NCBI RefSeq assembly: GCF_030160275.1
Contig: NZ_BSOA01000052.1
Coordinates: 89,159-153,158, forward strand
Length of the DNA stretch: 64,000 nt
Direction of reading: 5' to 3'
Source: Dyella flagellata
GTDB taxonomy: Bacteria; Pseudomonadota; Gammaproteobacteria; Xanthomonadales; Rhodanobacteraceae
Shown here: one piece after another, positions 37,954 through 46,219 of the stretch
How the letters are laid out: each line of letters starts with the position of its first letter
Numbering within the stretch: the stretch's first letter is position 1
The notes under the pieces: model-generated
The model's database searches: none
What the model was told of the DNA's origin: nothing
The model's input: only the letters and a program-made list of their open reading frames with translations
Position numbers and translations under genes: made by a program

Positions 37954-40121
37954 GCCTGTCCTTGCGCACCTGGGCGATGCTCGCGCTATGGTTGGTGCTG
38001 CTACTGGGTGCAACGCCATCGCGCGCCGAAGACGGCTACGACCTATGGCTACGCTATCGCTTGCTCGCGCCGGAGCAGACGAAGCTCTACCAGTATCGCG
38101 CTACTGAGTTGATTGCCGGCTCCTCGACATCCACCCAAAGCGTTACCCGCAGCGAGTTGCAACGCGGACTTGAAGGCTTGCTGGGCCGCGCCCTGCCGCT
38201 GTCCGAGAATGTGACCCATGATGGCGCGATCATCGTCGGCACACCCAAGTCATCGGCACTGATCGCTCGGCTGCACCTGGACATTCAAGACCTCGGCCAT
38301 GAAGGCTATGTGATTCGCAGTGTCGTCGTGGATGGTCATGCAGCAACCGCCATCGTCGCGCAAGAAGACATCGGCGCGCTGTACGGAGCCTTTCACTTTT
38401 TGCGTCTGCTGCAGACCGGGCAAGCCATCGACCATCTCGACCTGCACGAAACGCCGTGCGTGAAGCTGCGCGTGCTCAATCATTGGGATTATCTCAACGG
38501 CCAGGTCGAACGCGGCTATGCCGGCGCCTCGATCTGGGACTGGTGGAAGCTACCGGATTGGCGCACACCGCGCTACACCGACTATGCGCGCGCCAATGCA
38601 TCGATCGGCATCAACGGCACGGTGCTCGACAACGTCAACGCAGGCGCCACGATTCTTACGCCTACGTACTTGCAAAAGGTAGCCGCGTTGGCGGATGTGT
38701 TTCGTCCCTATGGCATCCGCGTGTATCTCAGCATCCGCTTCAGCGCGCCGATCGAAATCGGCGGCTTGAAAACGGCCGATCCGCTCGATCCCAAGGTGCA
38801 AGCCTGGTGGCACGCCAAGGCGGACGAAATCTACCAGCGCATTCCTGATTTCGGCGGCTTCCTGGTCAAGGCCAATTCCGAAGGCCAGCCCGGGCCGGAA
38901 GATTACAAGCGTACGCACGCCGATGGCGCCAATATGCTGGCAGATGCGCTGGCACCGCATGGCGGCGTGGTGATGTGGCGGGCCTTTGTTTATTCGGCCT
39001 CGAATCCGGAAGATCGCGCCAAGCAGGCGTATGACGAATTCAAGCCGCTCGACGGGCGCTTCCACGCCAACGTGCTCGTGCAGGTGAAGAATGGCCCGGT
39101 GGATTTCCAGCCGCGGGAACCCTTCCATCCGCTGTTCGGCGCCATGCGCAGGACACCGTTGATGACGGAGTTCGAGATCACCAAGGAATACCTAGGCTTC
39201 GCCACGCACCTGGTCTATCTCGGCCCCTTGTTCGAAGAAGTGCTGTCTGCCGATACGATGGCCCACGGCAAAGGTTCCACGGTTGCCAAGGTGATCGACG
39301 GTTCGCTGGATGGCCATGCTCTTACCGGCATGGCCGGCGTCGCCAATATCGGCACCGATCGCGACTGGTGCGGCTCGGATTTCAACCAGGCCAACTGGTA
39401 CGTGTTCGGCCGGCTTGCCTGGAATCCATCGCTGTCCTCGCGCGCCATCGCCGAGGAATGGGTGCGCATGACGTTCAGCAACAATGAGAGCTTCGTCAGG
39501 CCAGTGGTCGAGATGATGATGGGCTCGCGCGAAGCCGCGGTCGACTACATGACGCCCCTCGGGCTGGTGCACTTGATGGGACCGGGCCATCATTACGGCC
39601 CTGCGCCGTGGGATGCCAGCGAATCGCGTCCCGATTGGCGACCGGTCTACTACCACCGCGCTGATCGGCAAGGTATCGGCTTTGACCGCAGCCGCAGTGG
39701 CAGTGACGCGGTGGACCAATACGCAGCACCTCTCGCTGCGCAGTTCAACGACCTGAAGCAAACACCCGAGCAATACCTGCTGTATTTCCACCACGTCGGC
39801 TGGGATTACCGCATGCGTTCCGGCCATACGCTGTGGTACGAATTGGTGGCGCACTACACGCAGGGTGTGAATGACGTGAAGCGGATGCGCGAAACCTGGC
39901 GTAGCTTGCACGGCTATATCGACGAGCAACGTTACGAGCAAACCGCCGCGTTCCTTGCCATCCAGGAAAAGGAAGCGCAATGGTGGCGCGATGCGTCGAT
40001 CGCTTACTTCCAGAGCGTTTCCGGTCTGCCATTGCCGCCCGGCTATGCCGCGCCAGAGCAATCGCTCAACTATTACGAGTCGCTTTCCTTTCCCTATGTG
40101 CCAGGATTCTCGTCCTGGTAA
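37950..40121 (+). CDS. Alpha-glucuronidase, glycoside hydrolase family 67
   Basis: 723 residues. The signal peptide ends near PSRAEDG (about residue 26), so the enzyme is secreted or periplasmic. GH67 signatures: LRVLNHWDYLNGQVERGYAG, SIGINGTVLDNVNA, then LVKANSEGQPGP with the catalytic acid Glu (about 311), KNGPVDFQPREP with Asp (about 383) and TEFEITKEYLGF with Glu (about 407). It removes 4-O-methylglucuronic acid side chains from xylo-oligosaccharides. The usual xylan-utilisation neighbours (xylanase, xylosidase, TonB receptor) are not in this window. The start overlaps the dinB stop. Confidence 0.94.
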   Translation: MSLSLRTWAMLALWLVLLLGATPSRAEDGYDLWLRYRLLAPEQTKLYQYRATELIAGSSTSTQSVTRSELQRGLEGLLGRALPLSENVTHDGAIIVGTPKSSALIARLHLDIQDLGHEGYVIRSVVVDGHAATAIVAQEDIGALYGAFHFLRLLQTGQAIDHLDLHETPCVKLRVLNHWDYLNGQVERGYAGASIWDWWKLPDWRTPRYTDYARANASIGINGTVLDNVNAGATILTPTYLQKVAALADVFRPYGIRVYLSIRFSAPIEIGGLKTADPLDPKVQAWWHAKADEIYQRIPDFGGFLVKANSEGQPGPEDYKRTHADGANMLADALAPHGGVVMWRAFVYSASNPEDRAKQAYDEFKPLDGRFHANVLVQVKNGPVDFQPREPFHPLFGAMRRTPLMTEFEITKEYLGFATHLVYLGPLFEEVLSADTMAHGKGSTVAKVIDGSLDGHALTGMAGVANIGTDRDWCGSDFNQANWYVFGRLAWNPSLSSRAIAEEWVRMTFSNNESFVRPVVEMMMGSREAAVDYMTPLGLVHLMGPGHHYGPAPWDASESRPDWRPVYYHRADRQGIGFDRSRSGSDAVDQYAAPLAAQFNDLKQTPEQYLLYFHHVGWDYRMRSGHTLWYELVAHYTQGVNDVKRMRETWRSLHGYIDEQRYEQTAAFLAIQEKEAQWWRDASIAYFQSVSGLPLPPGYAAPEQSLNYYESLSFPYVPGFSSW

Positions 40122-40124
40122 CAC

Positions 40125-40192
40125 GTAGGCTGGGCTGATAATCCCAGCTTTCCGCGTGGCATCCCGGTGCTGGGATTGTCATCCCAGCCTAC
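40125..40192. repeat. GTAGGCTGGGAT inverted repeat, copy 4
   Basis: GTAGGCTGGGCTGATAATCC... with partner arm ending ATCCCAGCCTAC, located between the convergent ends of the GH67 and patatin genes; it ends 4 nt from the patatin stop. Confidence 0.88.
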
Positions 40193-40195
40193 GCG

Positions 40196-41083
40196 TTAGC
40201 GAAGCATTCTCGCACTCAGCATTCGCACCGAATCCTTGAGACCCAATTCATAAGCCTCACGTACCGTGGTTTTCGCCGTGCAGTCCCAGGTTGAAACCGG
40301 AATGCGTTGACTAGGTTGCCAATACGTCCGCCCCAGCCAGCCGAATAGCTGGGGAAGTTTCGGGTAATGGCGCGTAAGCATCACCAAGGTACCCGATCGC
40401 TCCTCGCTCGACTGGGGAGGAATCGGCGCGTTATCCGTATAGCCGCCATCAAAGGCTTGCATTCCTCCGACTGGGCGAGCGGCCATGATAGGTGGCGCTG
40501 AAGCGGCCGCAATAAGCACCACCTGCGCCGCTTCGACCGAGGCACAGTCATTCAACACCATGAAATCCTGCCTGAGGCCCAACAGACCGGGGAGTCGCGG
40601 GTGGATGCTGTTCCACAAGTACTTGTCGACAAGATAGGCCAGCGTTCCCAAGGCTACTGAGGCACCTGTACCCAGGTATTTCGCCGGGCGCGTGAGCCCT
40701 ACCGTAAGCTGCGATGAAGCACCGCGCAGCGTCGCGAACGTACCCGAATTCAAGAATGCCTCGACCCAGGCGGGATAGAGCTGCTGATGCGCAAACTTAA
40801 GCTTGAGCCGGGACAAGGCAGACCAATCGAAAATCCTTGGGTTGCCGGCGAACAGACTCAAGCAGGCCTGCAGTGCCGTGTCGGTGCTTTCAGCCAGGAA
40901 TGATGCGGCAATGCCTGCGCCCGCGCTTGTGCCGATCAGTTGTCGCGGCAAACGCAACCGATGTTCCAGCAAGTGCCGTAGCGCGCCCGCTTGCCACCAG
41001 CAACGATTGCCCCCACCGGCCAGGACCAGCGTTTCGATCCTGCTGAAGTCCAGACTCCTGACTTCCTTGACCTTGCCGAGCAT
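40196..41083 (-). CDS. Patatin-like phospholipase
   Basis: 295 residues. Patatin fold with oxyanion loop LAGGGNRCWWQAGAL (about residues 21-35), nucleophile elbow GTSAG (Ser53) and the catalytic Asp in FDGGYTDN (about 213), giving the Ser-Asp dyad. No signal peptide; there is a hydrophobic stretch around residues 135-150. It would hydrolyse acyl esters of membrane lipids. Unusual bulky residues (CWW) follow the oxyanion motif, where most patatins have G-x-G-x-(K/R)-G. The ATG at 41083 has GGGAAG just upstream. The gene is divergent from the membrane protein at 41241. Confidence 0.88.
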   Translation of the reverse strand: MLGKVKEVRSLDFSRIETLVLAGGGNRCWWQAGALRHLLEHRLRLPRQLIGTSAGAGIAASFLAESTDTALQACLSLFAGNPRIFDWSALSRLKLKFAHQQLYPAWVEAFLNSGTFATLRGASSQLTVGLTRPAKYLGTGASVALGTLAYLVDKYLWNSIHPRLPGLLGLRQDFMVLNDCASVEAAQVVLIAAASAPPIMAARPVGGMQAFDGGYTDNAPIPPQSSEERSGTLVMLTRHYPKLPQLFGWLGRTYWQPSQRIPVSTWDCTAKTTVREAYELGLKDSVRMLSARMLR

Positions 41084-41240
41084 AGCTTCCCTTCCAAAGC
41101 ACTGATATCAGTACAAGAGCATGGCATACCTTTCAGAACGTACGCCACCGGGAGCCCATGGAGCCCCTGTCTTCGGTACCTTCCGCGAGGCCCGCGGCCT
41201 GGATACGCTAGAACCTTCTTTAGGCGAGGAGCCATCCGCC

Positions 41241-41906
41241 ATGCACTTGGAGCTACCCAAAGCCCCGCTGGAGTCCTTGAAGGATTTTCTCAAGCATTAC
41301 CTGATGATCGTGCTCAGTATCCTTACGGCCCTGGGCCTCGAGGCCTGGATCGAGCATGTCCATCATCGGCATGCGGCTGAAGCGGCCAGCGAGCAGATCG
41401 AAGCGGAAATCCGCATCAACTTGGCCGATGTCAACCAGGCTCTGGCGGCGGACACGCATCAGGTGGAAGTTCTGACCCATCTGCGCGATTCATTGGAACA
41501 GGATTTGAAAGCCAATGTTTCCAATAAGGAGATGCAACAACATATCCTCAGTCAGATAGACAGCTTCACCCTCAATCTTCGTTGGCCAGCGTTGCGCCAC
41601 GAAGCCTGGGATGTGTCTGTCGCCAACCAGTCGGCGAGCTGGATCGACAGCAAGCGGATGTACCGTTATTCCGCTGTGTATGCCACCCAGCGGGAAGCTG
41701 ACAACAAGCTCACCGCCAATCTTCAGCTGACCATCAATGGCCCCCGGATGATCGACAACATGACCGACCTGCGCTCCGGCAGCGTCGAGCCACGCGAATT
41801 CCTGCATGTGGTTGCTCAGATGGAAGTCATCCAGCAGCAAGCAAAAAGCAGCCTTGGCCAATTGCAGCAGCGAATGCAGAACGCATTGAACGACTCCACG
41901 CGCTGA
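41241..41906 (+). CDS. Conserved membrane-anchored protein, paralogue 1
   Basis: 221 residues from ATG 41241, chosen because the paralogue at 43906 starts at the same MHLELP. One transmembrane helix near residues 18-36 (FLKHYLMIVLSILTALGLEAW) is followed by a mostly helical region with coiled-coil character (IEAEIRINLADVNQALA). A conserved core LRHEAWDVSVANQSASWIDSKRMYRYSAVYATQREAD appears in both copies, as does the late PREFLHVVAQM segment. Function unknown. The signal-anchor orientation suggests the C-terminal part faces the periplasm, but a cytoplasmic location is possible. GAGGAG lies upstream of the ATG. Confidence 0.75.
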   Translation: MHLELPKAPLESLKDFLKHYLMIVLSILTALGLEAWIEHVHHRHAAEAASEQIEAEIRINLADVNQALAADTHQVEVLTHLRDSLEQDLKANVSNKEMQQHILSQIDSFTLNLRWPALRHEAWDVSVANQSASWIDSKRMYRYSAVYATQREADNKLTANLQLTINGPRMIDNMTDLRSGSVEPREFLHVVAQMEVIQQQAKSSLGQLQQRMQNALNDSTR

Positions 41907-41975
41907 CGGGCATTGACCGAGGATCACCGGGGACGAACCCCCTTGGGGGCGTCCTAAATGATTCCGATTGGTCGT

Positions 41976-42905
41976 CTAGCTCGCCGCAGGCTGAGCATGC
42001 TGGCGACGAAAATGGGCAGGCGTTGCCCCCATATGCTGAAGGAAGGCCTTGCCGAACGCCGATTCCGACTGATAGCCGACCCGCTCTGCAACATCTCCTA
42101 TGGCGAGCTGCCCCTGCCGAAGCCATTCGCCAGCCAGCTGCATCCGAAGCACCGCGAGCAATTCCATCGGTGACCGGTCGCTTTTCAGGGCGAATTGCCG
42201 CGCAAACGTTGCGCGCGACATGGCAGCCTGTTCCGCGAGCAGGCTCACCGTCCAGCCTTTGCCAGGGTCGCGCAACATTGCCGTCACTGCACGACTCAAA
42301 CGCGAATCGCCGAGCAGCGCCAAGAACGACATACGTGCGCCATCGCCCTGCCCATAAGCTCGTAACACCAGCACAAACAGCGCGCGGGTCAACACTGTTG
42401 CCAGCGCCACTCCACCCGGCTGAGGTTGCGCCACTTCACGCCGCAACAAGCTTACGATGCCGCGAAGACCGTCCAGGGCTTCTGCACGCTCCAGCGAAAG
42501 GTGCAGTACATCGGGTAGCGACCGCATTATCAAATCGGCGGACCCAGGCGCATAAACAAAGCGACCGCATAGCAAGTCCACCTCGGCCTCGCCGTCGGTA
42601 TTGCTGCGAACCGGCAGGAGTCCCTCCCCACCCAGCTTTATGGGACGGCTCAACGGAGCCCGGCGCACGTCGCGCACTAGGTGTGCACTGCCGCGCGGCA
42701 ATAGCAGGAACTCGCCGGCAACGAGCCGTTGCGAAGTGCCATCCGGCAAATCCACTACAGCCTCCCCTTCCAACATCAGGTGAAAGGGCGCCTCACCCGT
42801 CATCAGCGGCTGGTGATCCACGGCGAAGCCGCCCGCAAACAGGCAGCGCAGGTCCAGGCTGCCGCGGATCTGCACCAATTCAAGCACCCTGCTCAAAGCA
42901 TCCAT
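41976..42905 (-). CDS. AraC family transcriptional regulator with cupin sensor domain
   Basis: 309 residues. The N-terminal half is a cupin (AraC-binding_6-like: FHLMLEGEAVVDLPDG, GEFLLLPRGSAHLV), probably sensing a small molecule. The C-terminal 100 residues hold two helix-turn-helix motifs (TVSLLAEQAAMSRATFARQFALKSDRSPMELL and IGDVAERVGYQSESAFGKAFLQHMGATPAHFRRQ). Regulators of this layout often control adjacent divergent oxidoreductase or AhpD-like genes. The divergent AhpD-like gene begins 99 nt away, so it is the likely target. Confidence 0.92.
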   Translation of the reverse strand: MDALSRVLELVQIRGSLDLRCLFAGGFAVDHQPLMTGEAPFHLMLEGEAVVDLPDGTSQRLVAGEFLLLPRGSAHLVRDVRRAPLSRPIKLGGEGLLPVRSNTDGEAEVDLLCGRFVYAPGSADLIMRSLPDVLHLSLERAEALDGLRGIVSLLRREVAQPQPGGVALATVLTRALFVLVLRAYGQGDGARMSFLALLGDSRLSRAVTAMLRDPGKGWTVSLLAEQAAMSRATFARQFALKSDRSPMELLAVLRMQLAGEWLRQGQLAIGDVAERVGYQSESAFGKAFLQHMGATPAHFRRQHAQPAAS

Positions 42906-43004
42906 GAGACGATCGCGCTAAAGATTGAGTCGATCGAGTATTCAGCCATCCCGGCGGCCGCGCAACACTAGCCACACCACAATGAAGCAGCAAAGGAGCT
43001 GACC

Positions 43005-43346
43005 ATGTTGGATTGGCCGCAATACCGCAAAGAACTGCTTGGCCGCATCGGCGAAATCGGCAAACTTAGCCCGGACACCCTCGCCGGGTACCAGACCTTG
43101 TCCAAGGCCGGCCAAAAGACCAACCATCTCGATGCCAAGACGCGCGAACTGATCGCGCTGGCAGTCGCCGTTACGGCACGCTGTGATGGGTGTATTACGG
43201 TCCACACTGCCGAGGCGTTGAAGCATGGCGCTACACAGGAAGAAATCACTGAGTCCCTGGGCGTCGCGGTAGCCTTGAATGCCGGCGCAGCGATGGTCTA
43301 TTCGGCCCGGGTTCTCGACGCGGCCGCCGCCTATAGCGCCAAGTAG
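43005..43346 (+). CDS. AhpD-like carboxymuconolactone decarboxylase family protein
   Basis: 113 residues, all-helical CMD fold. The redox motif CDGCITVH (Cys60, Cys63, His67) with Glu48 upstream fits the E-x11-CxxC-x3-H pattern of AhpD-like peroxidase/disulfide reductases. It probably forms trimers or hexamers and acts in peroxide or thiol-disulfide metabolism in the cytoplasm. It is the first gene of a probable operon with the DUF302 gene 13 nt downstream, and is divergent from the AraC-type regulator. Confidence 0.88.
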   Translation: MLDWPQYRKELLGRIGEIGKLSPDTLAGYQTLSKAGQKTNHLDAKTRELIALAVAVTARCDGCITVHTAEALKHGATQEEITESLGVAVALNAGAAMVYSARVLDAAAAYSAK

Positions 43347-43359
43347 GGAGATTTGCTCC

Positions 43360-43794
43360 ATGAATGCAGCATCGACAGCCGTTGCCTATGCCGCGGCATC
43401 AAACCCGGCCCATCAGAAGATCGTCACTTCGGCCTACCATTTTGAGGCAACGCTCGAACGGCTCAGGCAAGCCATAGCGGAAAGGGACTTGTGGGTGATC
43501 CAGGAAATCAATCCGCAGATGCTGCTGGAGCGCAGCGGCTACTCGATATTGCCGGCGAGGCAGTTGCTGTTCTTCCACCCTCGCTATGTCGTGCGCCTGC
43601 TCGCCATTGATCCCAGCGCGGTAGCCGAGATTCCGCTGAAGATGGTGGTGCTGCAAATGCCGGATGGCTCGGTCACGGTAAGGCATAGTGACGTTCAGTC
43701 CCTACTCGGCCGTTATCCGGGGTTGACCGCGCTTGCTGGTGAGTTGGCCGAGATTTCGCAAGACCTGATGAGGGTTGTTGCGCAAGTTGGCTAG
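43360..43794 (+). CDS. DUF302 domain protein
   Basis: 144 residues from ATG 43360. The core (about residues 20-130) matches the DUF302/COG3439 pattern: ATLERLRQAIAERDLWVIQEINPQMLLERSG, then LPARQLLFFHPRYVVRLLAIDP, PLKMVVLQMPDGSVTVRHSD. DUF302 is an alpha/beta fold of unknown biochemical role, often encoded near redox or sulfur genes. The short distance from the AhpD-like gene suggests one transcript. No signal peptide is evident. Confidence 0.82.
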   Translation: MNAASTAVAYAAASNPAHQKIVTSAYHFEATLERLRQAIAERDLWVIQEINPQMLLERSGYSILPARQLLFFHPRYVVRLLAIDPSAVAEIPLKMVVLQMPDGSVTVRHSDVQSLLGRYPGLTALAGELAEISQDLMRVVAQVG

Positions 43795-43905
43795 AGCCTC
43801 CTGTTCTCGTGCGGGAAGGGCGCCGGCCCTCCCCGCATGGCAGAAGAGTTTTCGGCCCGCTCCGGACTGGTTAGGCTTGGCGACCCTCTACCTGGAGTCG
43901 CACCC

Positions 43906-44580
43906 ATGCACCTGGAACTTCCCGAGAAGCCGCTGAAGACCCTCGGCGATTTTCTGAAGCATTACCTGATGATCGTGCTCAGTATCCTCACCGCGCTGGG
44001 GTTGGAGGCGTGGATTGAACACGCCCATCACACCCACGCGGCCGAGATCGGCAGTCGACAGATCGAAGCCGAGATCCGCACCAATCTGGCGGAGGTGCAG
44101 GGAAGTCTTCAGCAGGATACCGAGCAGTTGCAGCTACTAGACAAGATCCGCGCGAGCGTGGTCCAGGACCTCAAGTCGCACCTGCCGGACGACGTGGTCA
44201 AGCAGCATATCCTGGCCCAGGCTGGTGACCACTTCGATCTGCGCATGAATTTCCCTTCGCTGCGTCATGAGGCCTGGGACGTCGCAGTGGCAAACCAATC
44301 GGCCAGCTGGATCGAAGCCGCGCGGATGCAGCGCTATTCCGCCGCCTATGCCAGTCAACGTGACGCCCTCACCGCCATGGCCGAAAACACGACCCTGCTG
44401 ACGAGCGGCATGCATCTGGCCGACATGGTCGCCGATCTGCAAACCGGGGAAGTGCAACCTCGCGAATTCCTGCACACGGTCAGCCAGATGACGGCCCTGC
44501 AGCAGCAGGCTGTGAACGGTCTGAAGACGCTTGAAAAGCGGCTGGACGATGCGCTGGCGGCCAAGCCAGACTCCGTTTGA
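43906..44580 (+). CDS. Conserved membrane-anchored protein, paralogue 2
   Basis: 224 residues. It shares with the protein at 41241 the start MHLELP, the transmembrane segment FLKHYLMIVLSILTALGLEAW (residues 16-36), the coiled-coil-like region RQIEAEIRTNLAEVQGSL, the core LRHEAWDVAVANQSASWIEAARMQRYSAAYASQRDA and PREFLHTVSQM. The two copies flank the AraC/AhpD/DUF302 block. Nucleotide identity in the membrane-segment region is high, so the duplication or a conversion event is fairly recent. Function unknown. Confidence 0.75.
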   Translation: MHLELPEKPLKTLGDFLKHYLMIVLSILTALGLEAWIEHAHHTHAAEIGSRQIEAEIRTNLAEVQGSLQQDTEQLQLLDKIRASVVQDLKSHLPDDVVKQHILAQAGDHFDLRMNFPSLRHEAWDVAVANQSASWIEAARMQRYSAAYASQRDALTAMAENTTLLTSGMHLADMVADLQTGEVQPREFLHTVSQMTALQQQAVNGLKTLEKRLDDALAAKPDSV

Positions 44581-44627
44581 ACGAAGGGCATGGCGCCCCA
44601 ACCTCGTGTCGACGCATACCGCTACAA

Positions 44628-44651
44628 GTAGGCTGGGATGACAATCCCAGC
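44628..44651. repeat. GTAGGCTGGGAT repeat, half copy
   Basis: One arm only (GTAGGCTGGGATGACAATCC then CAGC), 47 nt after the stop of paralogue 2. The sequence to the right (GCCAGCATTCATATCCCA) may be a decayed partner. Confidence 0.8.
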
Positions 44652-44724
44652 TTGCGAATTTCGCATGCCAGCATTCATATCCCAAGGTGTCCCAAGTTTT
44701 TTGGTCAGCGCCGACGCTTTTGCT

Positions 44725-44752
44725 CGTCATTCCGGCGAAGGCCGGAATGACG
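44725..44752. repeat. CATTCCGGC-type palindromic repeat
   Basis: Perfect 12-bp arms CGTCATTCCGGC/GCCGGAATGACG around GAAG. It resembles the intergenic palindrome at 7635-7653 and could serve as a 3'-end hairpin between converging genes. Confidence 0.8.
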
Positions 44753-44868
44753 GCTCGCTTTGAGGCTGGATCAACTTAGTGCAGACGTTCGGGGGAAGGG
44801 CCGTAAAAAAATGTTGATACCTCAGGGTTCGCATCCGGACCTGAGCTGCTGACCAGCTGAGGCCTGCG

Positions 44869-46161
44869 TTACTGCACCAACTTTGTATTCTTCGGCAAGA
44901 TGCAGGCCTTGCGCGAGCTAAAGTCGAGAAAGATATCGGCATATTTCAGGAAGTCAGCACCAAGGGCGTAGCTGTAATCGGATTTATAGTCTTTGTAGAT
45001 GGTCATAACCATCGTGGTATGAACGGGGCCGGCAATCAGCGATACCGATCTTTGGCCAACAGTCTCTTCAATGGACAATCCCCCAGCCCGTTGTACTGAC
45101 ATAGTTGTCGTATTTGTCATTTCTGCGTCCGTGCCGTCCACTTTGGCCAATGCAGCCGTCTGACCGGTATCTAGTACAGCAAATTGCGCCGTGCCATCGA
45201 TGATCACTGGGAATCGCAATCTGGCCGGCAAGCCGGTCAGCCCAGATGACACATCAATGTCGCGCTGACACGCCAAAGCGGTTGATTGAATCTCGCTGAG
45301 CAGATGCACGCCATCATAGCTGAGAAGCAACGGCCCCATCCTGGAAATGGCTTCCAGTCCAAGCACACCGAGACCAGCGCGGTCACCCACCGATACAGGC
45401 CAATTCTTGAGGACAACATCTCCAAAGCTCATGTCTCTGGCGGTTCCTAAGGAAAAACGCCCAGCTGTTATTTGTAAACCACCGTCCTGGAGCCAATTTC
45501 TCGTGAGTTCCATGCCGGCCTTGTTGGCGTCACCCTTATCTAACAACGATATTATTGCACCTGTATCAAACCCCAAAAGAATCGCACGGCCGTTGACCCT
45601 TGCATCAAAAAAAATCCCACCGTCAGCGGTAAAATTTTCATGCTTGGCCGTATGTTTGAAGCTTATCAATATCGGCCTTGCTCCAATACTCAAATGATCG
45701 TGAACAGCTATTTTTGTCCACTGCGTATAATCAGGCACGTCATTGATAGCATCTAGCAACCCATCCAAACCATTGGCTTCACTATCCTTCCTAAGCTCTT
45801 TCAGTTGCACCGCCCATGCACTGATATCACCTCGTAGAAAGCTATTCCCAGCTTTCAAAGCATGACAAATAAAGGCTACCGTAGGAGCCCTATTGTCGAC
45901 TTCCGCGTATCTCAAACAATCCGCAACCTTTTTGTCTGATTTATCCAGATCAAATCGCATGCGAGGAGCCACGGCTTCTGCCACAACTCGCAATGGGGGT
46001 GAGCCAGTCGCACGAAGGTTCTCCACCTTCTCCTGATCACCGACACTCATGGCCTCGAAAAGCCCTTCCTTATCCCTAATGGAAGCTTTACGAGTACTCG
46101 CTGCTGGAGCAAAGCTCAGCACACATAAGAGAAGCAAAATTATCTTATTTGGCATTTTCAT
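44869..46161 (-). CDS. Secreted retropepsin-like aspartyl protease family protein with two DTG motifs
   Basis: 430 residues. A signal peptide (MKMPNKIILLLLCVLSFAPA) directs it to the periplasm. After a helical region (about 25-160), two beta-rich lobes follow, each with an aspartyl-protease signature. The first is ILLGFDTGAIISLL (about residue 194) after FFDARVNGRA; the second is FAVLDTGQTAAL (about residue 330) after FPVIIDGTAQ. Each lobe also ends with a hydrophobic-Gly pattern (GVLGLEAISRMG, YALGADFLKY). This is a bilobal, single-chain pepsin/retropepsin layout. It is last in the cassette after the double-glycine protein, so it may process or bind that protein. Lower GC than its surroundings. 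Proteolytic activity is inferred. Confidence 0.78.
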   Translation of the reverse strand: MKMPNKIILLLLCVLSFAPAASTRKASIRDKEGLFEAMSVGDQEKVENLRATGSPPLRVVAEAVAPRMRFDLDKSDKKVADCLRYAEVDNRAPTVAFICHALKAGNSFLRGDISAWAVQLKELRKDSEANGLDGLLDAINDVPDYTQWTKIAVHDHLSIGARPILISFKHTAKHENFTADGGIFFDARVNGRAILLGFDTGAIISLLDKGDANKAGMELTRNWLQDGGLQITAGRFSLGTARDMSFGDVVLKNWPVSVGDRAGLGVLGLEAISRMGPLLLSYDGVHLLSEIQSTALACQRDIDVSSGLTGLPARLRFPVIIDGTAQFAVLDTGQTAALAKVDGTDAEMTNTTTMSVQRAGGLSIEETVGQRSVSLIAGPVHTTMVMTIYKDYKSDYSYALGADFLKYADIFLDFSSRKACILPKNTKLVQ

Positions 46162-46179
46162 CGCAATCGCCTACAGGAT

Positions 46180-46210
46180 CGTCTGGATGGCCAGGCCAGC
46201 CATCCAGACG
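46180..46210 (-). other. Intercistronic hairpin between precursor and protease-like genes
   Basis: Perfect 12-bp arms CGTCTGGATGGC/GCCATCCAGACG around CAGGCCA in the 58-nt gap. No U-run follows. It may protect the upstream precursor mRNA 3' end and reduce expression of the protease-like gene. Confidence 0.65.
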
Positions 46211-46219
46211 TCATTCCTG

